This document shows positions 59,309-64,000 of a stretch of 64,000 bases of DNA, in pieces. Location of the stretch: assembly GCA_000403255.2 (NCBI GenBank), contig KE159591.1, positions 572,075 through 636,074 of the forward strand, given 5' to 3'. Position 1 is the first letter of the stretch; every line of letters starts with the position of its first letter. Made by a program: the position numbers and the translations under genes. A model generated the notes under the pieces. It worked only from the letters and a program-made list of their open reading frames with translations, searched no databases and had not been told where the DNA came from. The stretch is from Lachnospiraceae bacterium 3-1. Lineage in GTDB: Bacteria; Bacillota; Clostridia; Lachnospirales; Lachnospiraceae.

Positions 59309-60886
59309 TCATGCCTTTATCTCCATCCCGTTCTTGAAAGTGAAGCGGATGTCCTCCCTGCTGTACACCGTGGCGTACTCCACAAGGCTGTACCAGTCGT
59401 CCTCGTTAAATTCCGTGAGCGGGCCGTCCCGCTTTTCCAGGGCGGAAACAAACCTCCCGATCTTCTCCCGCTTCGCCTGCCGCTCCGTGATGGCCTGGCT
59501 GACTTCCGAAAGCCGCCCCTTCGCCCTGTTGAACCGCCCCGCCAGCCCGTCATACTTTTTCTGGTACTCCGTCTGGTCAAGGGCGACGCGGGCATTCTCC
59601 GCCACGCACTGTTCAATCAGCTCCGCCACCACGTTCATCTCCTCCTGCAGCCGCAGGCGCTCCGCCTCCAACCCCGCGGTGCCAAAAAGCGTGTCTTTTA
59701 TGGAGTCGTAATCCTCCCGCACACCGTCCTTTTCTGCAAAGATGGCATTGGCCGCTTTCAGGAAAAGCTGTTTGATGGTTTCCTCGTCAAGGTGGGGCGT
59801 GCCGCATTTCTCCCCGCCGTCAAATTTGTGGTTGCACTGCCAGATGGTCTTCCGGTACTTGCTGTTGGAATGCCACACTTTCGAGCCGTACCAGCCCCCG
59901 CAGTCCGCGCATTTTATCCGGCCGGAGAATACGCCCGTGCTGCTCGCCCGGTTCTTCCCGGAATGCCTGGCCGCCATCTGGTGCTGCGCCTCCTCGAACA
60001 CGGACGGGCTGATGATGGCCTGGTGGTTGTTCTCCACATAATACTGCGGCACTTCGCCCTCGTTCACTTTCTTCTGTTTGGTGAGGAAGTCCACCGTGTA
60101 CACTTTCTGCAGGAGCGCGTCGCCTTTGTACTTTTCATTCGTGAGGATGCTCTTGACCGTGCTGGATGACCAGACCTCCTTTCCTCCGGGCGAAGGGATG
60201 CCTTCCGCCATCAGCAGCTTTGCGATTGCGTGGGGCGAGCGCCCCTGCAGGAAAAGGCCGTAAATCCTGCGGACGGTCTCCGCCTGTTCCTCATTGATGA
60301 CAAGGTTCCCGTCCTCTCCCCGGTCGTATCCTAAGAACCGCTTGAACGGCACCGTCACTTTGCCGTCCGCGAACCGCTTCCTCTGCCCCCAGGTGCAGTT
60401 CTCCGAGATGCTCCTGCTCTCCTCCTGCGCCAGCGAGGACATGATGGTCAGCAGCATCTCGCCCTTGCCGTCGAACGTCCAGATGTTCTCTTTCTCGAAG
60501 TAGCACTCCACCCTGTTCTCCTTCAGCTTCCGGATGGTCGTGAGGCTGTCCACCGTGTTCCTTGCGAAGCGGGAGACGCTCTTGGTGATGATGAGGTCGA
60601 TGGCGCCGGAAAGCGCGTCCTCCACCATTTTGTTGAATCCGTCGCGCTTTTTCGTGTTGCAGCCGGTTATCCCTTCGTCCGCGTACACGGACACAAACTC
60701 CCAGTCCTCGCGCCCGTTGATGTAGTTCGTGTAATAGTCCACCTGCGCCTCGTAGCTGCTCTGCTGCTCCTCATGGTCGGTGGATACGCGGGCATAGGCG
60801 GCCACCCTGCGTTTTTTATAGCTGCCTATCGGCGCCGCCGTGTGCCTGTTCACCGTTGCCGGTATCGTGATCACGCTCTTTGCCAC
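59309..60886 (-). CDS. large serine recombinase 1
   Basis: A 525-residue recombinase. The catalytic serine is Ser35 in AYARVSTDHEEQ; SVSRFARNTVDSL is the next catalytic block. The recombinase domain (GYDRGEDGNLVINEEQAETV), zinc ribbon (CADCGGWYGSKV ... CNHKFDGGEKCG) and coiled coil follow. All motifs are intact. It overlaps the second recombinase gene by 16 bp. Such tandem integrases drive insertion and excision of Clostridia prophages and ICEs. GC-rich compared with the cargo to the left. Confidence 0.92.
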   Translation of the reverse strand: MAKSVITIPATVNRHTAAPIGSYKKRRVAAYARVSTDHEEQQSSYEAQVDYYTNYINGREDWEFVSVYADEGITGCNTKKRDGFNKMVEDALSGAIDLIITKSVSRFARNTVDSLTTIRKLKENRVECYFEKENIWTFDGKGEMLLTIMSSLAQEESRSISENCTWGQRKRFADGKVTVPFKRFLGYDRGEDGNLVINEEQAETVRRIYGLFLQGRSPHAIAKLLMAEGIPSPGGKEVWSSSTVKSILTNEKYKGDALLQKVYTVDFLTKQKKVNEGEVPQYYVENNHQAIISPSVFEEAQHQMAARHSGKNRASSTGVFSGRIKCADCGGWYGSKVWHSNSKYRKTIWQCNHKFDGGEKCGTPHLDEETIKQLFLKAANAIFAEKDGVREDYDSIKDTLFGTAGLEAERLRLQEEMNVVAELIEQCVAENARVALDQTEYQKKYDGLAGRFNRAKGRLSEVSQAITERQAKREKIGRFVSALEKRDGPLTEFNEDDWYSLVEYATVYSREDIRFTFKNGMEIKA

Positions 60887-62433
60887 CGCTTGGCCCTCCC
60901 TTCTTTGAAATGGAATTCCAGGCTCCCGTCCGGGAATGCCGTGATTTCCTCTATCCGCTCCTCAAACTCCGCCTCGCTGAATTCCTCCAGCCCCATCATG
61001 TGCGCGGAAACCTGCCTCAGCTTGTAATCGGTGCAGTTCGGGTTATGGCACTCCACATTTTTCCTTTTCTTGCCGATGCAGTACCAGTACACCCATTTTC
61101 CCGCGCTGTTCACCCGGTGGTATGTATTCCCGCAGGCGGCGCATTTCACCTTCCCCTGGAAGCAGTCCGTGGCTGTGGCGATGTGCCTTGGCGGGTCCAG
61201 ATGCAGGTTCTTCCAGACTTTCGCCTCCCCGCCGGCAAGCCGGAATTCGATGTCCCCATTCGGCAGGACAGCCATCCCCAGGACTGCCTTTTCAAACTCC
61301 GCCCCATCAAATTTCTGCATCCCAAGCGCCTGCGCCGAAATCCTCTTTAATTCTTCTTCGCTGAAATTCACGCTTGTGCAGCTCATGCCTGTTTCCTTTT
61401 TGGAGCGGCATATCCAATGCACGTAAGTCTTCCCTTTGTGGGTGCCTTTCTTCCGTGTAAAGCAGTTCCCGCAGATGCCACATTTTATTTTCCCCGTAAA
61501 AAGGTAGGTGGGATTCACAAGCCCCGCCCGCCGCTCCATCTCCGCCTGGACCTTTGCGTAAGTTTCCCGGTCAATGATGGCTTCATGGCAGTCCGCCATG
61601 TAATACTGCGGCAGCTCCCCGCAGTTCTTCACTTTCGTTTTTGTGATCGGGTCCGCCATATAGCATTTCTGCCGCCTGATGTCCCCGGCATAGACCTCGT
61701 TGAAAATGAGCTGCCGCACCGAGGCTTCCTGGAAGCCGTTGCCGAGCGTGGTGCGTATCCCCGCCCTGTTCATGCTCCCCGCAATCTCCCGCAGGGGGAC
61801 CCCGTCAATGTACATCTGGAACATCCAGCGGACTGCTTCCGCCTCTTCCGGGATGATGACATATTTTTTCTCCTCCTCATCATACCGGTATCCGAGGATG
61901 TGCTTGTTCGCCGTCCCGATCTCGCCGGACTGGAACCGCTTCCTGACTCCCCATTTCACGTTTTCCGAAATGCTCCGGCTCTCCTCCTGTGCAAAGGACG
62001 CCAGGAGCGAGAGCATAAGTTCCCCGTCCTCTGAAAGCGAATTGATATGTTCCTTTTCGAACCGCACCTCGATGCCGAGGGACTTCAAATGCCTGACCGT
62101 CTCCAGAAGGTCGACCGTGTTCCTTGCGAAGCGGCTGATGGATTTTGTCAGGATAATGTCAATCTTCCCATCCTCACAGTCGGCGAGCATCCTTAAAAAT
62201 TCGCCGCGCCTGGCCGTCCCTGTCCCGGATATCCCGCAGTCTGCGTACACCCCTGCATATTCCCATTCCGGGTTGCCCTGGATGAATGCGCTGTAGTAGC
62301 TGACCTGTGCGGAAACGGAATTCATGAGCCGCTCCGTGTCCCTTGAAACACGGGCATAGGCGGCCACCTTTTTCCGCCCTGCCAGCGTGGGTAAGACCGA
62401 CTCTATTCTGCTGATTTTCTTCAATGAAACCAC
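60871..62433 (-). CDS. large serine recombinase 2 with two zinc ribbons
   Basis: A 520-residue recombinase. Catalytic Ser30 lies in AYARVSRDTERL; SISRFARNTVDLL follows. The recombinase domain is GYRYDEEEKKYVIIPEEAEA. Two zinc ribbons occur, CGICGNCFTRKK ... CRSKKETGMSC and CAACGNTYHRVN ... CHNPNC, each followed by a similar helix-strand segment (GDIEFRLAGG, GSLEFHFKEG), so the C-terminal half is an internal duplication. There is no long coiled coil. Co-expressed with recombinase 1. Confidence 0.92.
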   Translation of the reverse strand: MVSLKKISRIESVLPTLAGRKKVAAYARVSRDTERLMNSVSAQVSYYSAFIQGNPEWEYAGVYADCGISGTGTARRGEFLRMLADCEDGKIDIILTKSISRFARNTVDLLETVRHLKSLGIEVRFEKEHINSLSEDGELMLSLLASFAQEESRSISENVKWGVRKRFQSGEIGTANKHILGYRYDEEEKKYVIIPEEAEAVRWMFQMYIDGVPLREIAGSMNRAGIRTTLGNGFQEASVRQLIFNEVYAGDIRRQKCYMADPITKTKVKNCGELPQYYMADCHEAIIDRETYAKVQAEMERRAGLVNPTYLFTGKIKCGICGNCFTRKKGTHKGKTYVHWICRSKKETGMSCTSVNFSEEELKRISAQALGMQKFDGAEFEKAVLGMAVLPNGDIEFRLAGGEAKVWKNLHLDPPRHIATATDCFQGKVKCAACGNTYHRVNSAGKWVYWYCIGKKRKNVECHNPNCTDYKLRQVSAHMMGLEEFSEAEFEERIEEITAFPDGSLEFHFKEGRAKRWQRA

Positions 62434-62468
62434 TCCTTTCCGCTACCATTCATCACTCTGAAACGCAG

Positions 62469-62645
62469 TTATTGCAAGGGTTTTCCCGCTAATAATGTAC
62501 CCAGAACTGGCCGGTGTTTTTTAAGCAGTATTGTATCAATTTCCCGGTATTCCTCCTCGGTGATGGCGCCTTCTTCGAGCATCGCCCGTGCCACGGCAAG
62601 CGACATCCGGTAGCGCAGCTCCGCACGGAACTCCTTCTCACTCAT
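62469..62645 (-). CDS. SHOCT-like small protein
   Basis: A 58-residue protein starting MSEKEFRAELRYRMSLAVAR. AMLEEGAITEEEYREIDTIL fits the SHOCT motif, seen as short partners of recombinases and other proteins. Its start overlaps the upstream gene by 8 bp, and the first recombinase follows by 36 bp. A helper or structural role in the integrase complex is inferred. Confidence 0.75.
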   Translation of the reverse strand: MSEKEFRAELRYRMSLAVARAMLEEGAITEEEYREIDTILLKKHRPVLGTLLAGKPLQ

Positions 62646-63066
62646 CCCCGCCGCCCCCTTTGAAACGGGTCCTGATATAGCACTCATGGGAGCAGTATTT
62701 CCGCCCGGCGTTGCCGTAGGCCGTGAACGGCTGCCCGCACCCGGCGCAGGTGAAGGAATAGACCGCCCTCTGCCTTATCTGATCCGGATGGCCGTGCCAC
62801 CATTTCTCCCGGCACTCCCTGGAGCAGAACACCCTTTTTTTCATGCCTTCCGGCTGCCTCAGGACCTTCCCGCATTCCCGGCAGAAGCCGTCCTCCGGGC
62901 AGCCGGCCGCCCCTTCCTTCCCTGCTGCCGTTTCCCCTGCCAGCCCGTTCCTCCTGCAGAAGCTCCGCACCGTGTCCCTCGGCAGCCCCATCTTCCTTGC
63001 TATCACTGTATATCCATCGCCCGCCGCCCGCAGGCCCGTAATCTCGCTTTTCTGTTCCTCCGTCAT
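62638..63066 (-). CDS. HTH and zinc-finger protein of the recombinase operon
   Basis: A 142-residue protein starting MTEEQKSEITGLRAAGDGYT after GGAGGTGTGTTTTTC. A resolvase-type helix-turn-helix (VIARKMGLPRDTVRSFCRRN) is followed by three zinc-binding blocks: CRECGKVLRQ, FCSRECREKWW and CAGCGQPF ... KYCSHECY. It probably binds the att DNA or the operon promoter and accompanies the tandem recombinases. Small partners like this occur next to such integrases in Clostridia prophages. Confidence 0.8.
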   Translation of the reverse strand: MTEEQKSEITGLRAAGDGYTVIARKMGLPRDTVRSFCRRNGLAGETAAGKEGAAGCPEDGFCRECGKVLRQPEGMKKRVFCSRECREKWWHGHPDQIRQRAVYSFTCAGCGQPFTAYGNAGRKYCSHECYIRTRFKGGGGDE

Positions 63067-63267
63067 GAAAAACACACCTCCTGCCATATGCCACCGCAGG
63101 GGCGGGAACCGGACGGCCGCGCTGGTATTTTTTCTGCGGCCTCCCGCCGTGCGGAAAAATAGCTTTCACATACAGGCCACGGAAACAGTGGAACTGAACC
63201 CCCTGAAATCAAAAAATGGCCCACGACATTTTATGTGCCGTGGGCTTGTCACTATTCACGCCGGCCT

Positions 63268-63546
63268 TTACGCCATGGCGCGCCTCCCGTTTAGCTGCCA
63301 CACATCGTGGCTCTTGATCTGCCGGACGGCGGAGGATACCGTGTTGGCATGGCCGTGCTTATGGTAGTAGGCCGTCCCCTTCGTGTGCTTGTGGTAGATG
63401 CGGACCGGATACCGATCATAGGAAAGTTTCTGGACAATCCAGCAGTGTTTGGTGCATCTGGACTGGACCTCAAAGAAGTCATCCGTCTGGCGGATGAGCC
63501 GGAAGTACGGGGAAGTGAGAAGTGTGCGTTCTCTTGCAGTGAACAT
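63268..63546 (-). CDS. small basic hypothetical protein
   Basis: A 92-residue protein starting MFTARERTLLTSPYFRLIRQ after GGAGG at 7 nt. It continues VQSRCTKHCWIVQKLSYDRY PVRIYHKHTKGTAYYHKHG, rich in His, Lys and Tyr and likely DNA- or metal-binding. It is coupled (TGATG) to a 21-codon leader. Common upstream of recombinases in such prophage edges; function unknown. Confidence 0.7.
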   Translation of the reverse strand: MFTARERTLLTSPYFRLIRQTDDFFEVQSRCTKHCWIVQKLSYDRYPVRIYHKHTKGTAYYHKHGHANTVSSAVRQIKSHDVWQLNGRRAMA

Positions 63547-63611
63547 CAGCATCCCTCCTTCCGCCGCCCCCTGCGTGGCAGGCGGGCTGTTTCCATAAAC
63601 TGTTTTTTCAT
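63546..63611 (-). CDS. 21-residue leader peptide
   Basis: GGAGGCACACGCCT-ATG starts MKKQFMETARLPRRGRRKEG and stops at TGA overlapping the next ATG. The spacing and overlap suggest translational coupling rather than chance. It may be an upstream leader for the gene at 63268-63546. Confidence 0.45.
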   Translation of the reverse strand: MKKQFMETARLPRRGRRKEGC

Positions 63612-63765
63612 AGGCGTGTGCCTCCTTTATTTTTCTGCCGCCGTTTCCGGCAGCGCCCCTTTGGGGTAGTGCCATGTTAAATCAGAACCGGGGGATTATC
63701 CACTCATTTCTGCGCCATAAGATGCACAAACTTTCCATCCGTTTCCTGTGTAGTTTACACCCACT

Positions 63766-63806
63766 AAAAAACGGGCCCGCGGCACATAGGAAAATGCCGC
63801 GGGCCC
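63766..63806 (-). terminator. strong terminator after lysin gene
   Basis: GGGCCCGCGGCA (63773-63784) pairs perfectly with TGCCGCGGGCCC (63795-63806). On the minus strand six T residues follow. It ends the transcript of the gene at the right edge. 63612-63765 holds no gene I can support. Confidence 0.88.
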
Positions 63807-63818
63807 TGCTGTCTGTAT

Positions 63819-64000
63819 TTATATCCGGCTGGCGTAATCAAGCGAAATCCACCCTGCGTTGGATTTTAGTTTCCCCCACCTGGAGGCGCCTTTCCCCTCC
63901 GCTTCCTCAACAATGGTAAATACACCCACGCCGGTCACCTTCCCTGTTTTTGGCTTATCCGTGCCGGGCCCCTGCCTGATGTTCAGGTCGGGGATGGACA
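63819..64000 (-). CDS. SH3-domain protein (likely phage lysin), C-terminal part
   Basis: The frame continues off the right edge. It encodes SIPDLNIRQGPGTDKPKTGK VTGVGVFTIVEEAEGKGASR WGKLKSNAGWISLDYASRI, a bacterial SH3 (SH3_3) repeat. Such domains end phage amidases and lysins and bind cell wall. Followed by a strong terminator and the integrase operon, it suggests the late end of a prophage extending to the right. Confidence 0.7.
   Translation of the reverse strand, partial: SIPDLNIRQGPGTDKPKTGKVTGVGVFTIVEEAEGKGASRWGKLKSNAGWISLDYASRI

Noticed and set aside
60880..62034. Plus-strand frames at 60880-61350 and 61417-62034
   Set aside because: They are GC-rich shadows of the serine recombinase on the other strand.
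1..64000. tRNA or rRNA genes as integration targets
   Set aside because: I scanned for cloverleaf-type sequence and conserved rRNA segments near the integrases and found none I could support by eye.

Overview
The window reads as an accessory island of a gut Firmicute of the class Clostridia, most likely a Lachnospiraceae member. The evidence is Tn916- and Tn1549-type mobile-element genes, Clostridia-type large serine recombinases, AGGAGG ribosome binding sites before most genes, and moderate GC with AT-rich inserts. I see no rRNA, tRNA or CRISPR array, and almost no housekeeping genes. The region is a mosaic of integrated, nested and decaying mobile elements with cargo genes between them.

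Layout. 1-464: end of a flavodoxin-type reductase gene. 0.57-5.5 kb: mobilizable element with MobA/MobL relaxase, hairpin and iteron-like DNA, a probable small RNA, excisionase, divergent repressor and tyrosine integrase. 5.5-11.5 kb: small cargo (CPBP remnant, XRE regulator with membrane tail, CPCC protein, hydrolase, two-component system). 11.5-12.8 kb: ISAzo13-like insertion sequence. 12.86-13.9 kb: scraps of a Tn1549-type ICE joined to a KilA-N gene. 14.06-18.94 kb: small Tn916-family element with an integrase broken by one TGA, Xis, a MobT-like protein, a regulator and a RibD-type reductase, flanked by DR-2-like repeats. 19.3-21.45 kb: hydrolase and a mobilization-region remnant.

21.5-24.8 kb is the most interesting block. 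A WYL regulator lies upstream of a tight operon encoding a GyrI-like protein, a ClbS/DfsB-like protein, an SPL-type radical SAM protein and a Cys-rich KTR protein. Nearly identical 15-bp TGACA-N5-TGTCA sites lie at the same distance from the -10 elements of both promoters. I propose a regulated genotoxin (cyclopropane DNA-alkylator) protection module. 25-28.9 kb is an array of polymorphic-toxin immunity-like genes (SMI1/KNR4, Imm26-like, DUF4303-like and unknowns) with conserved hairpins at gene boundaries and a toxin-tail remnant. A 19-bp motif that recurs 3' of unrelated cargo genes at 48.0 and 54.4 kb resembles one of these boundaries, hinting at cassette-like insertion.

29-34.4 kb holds ICE debris, a decayed IS91-type transposase/recombinase pair and a truncated Cna-B surface protein. 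34.4-38.2 kb is a metabolic cassette: VOC protein, then a TetR - GPH transporter - hydrolase operon with a palindromic operator. 38.6-40 kb holds ICE regulators and an orphan MobC. 40.2-45.2 kb encodes an ABC exporter with its two-component system. 45.4-50.3 kb is a Tn1549-type mobilization block (CHC2 protein, MobQ relaxase, oriT, accessory genes) interrupted by a nitrilase-family gene. 50.8-55.2 kb carries regulators, a double-GNAT protein, an ADP-ribosyltransferase-like protein and a cytidine deaminase. 55.3-58.0 kb is a decayed serine-recombinase transposon ending in a minisatellite. 58.2-59.2 kb is an unknown gene. 59.3-64 kb is a prophage edge with tandem serine integrases and small helpers, ending in an SH3-type lysin partial gene.

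Many genes here are broken by single nonsense or frameshift changes (8.2, 11.35, 14.6, 26.7, 33.5, 50.86 and 55.9 kb), consistent with an old, decaying island kept alive by repeated insertions.
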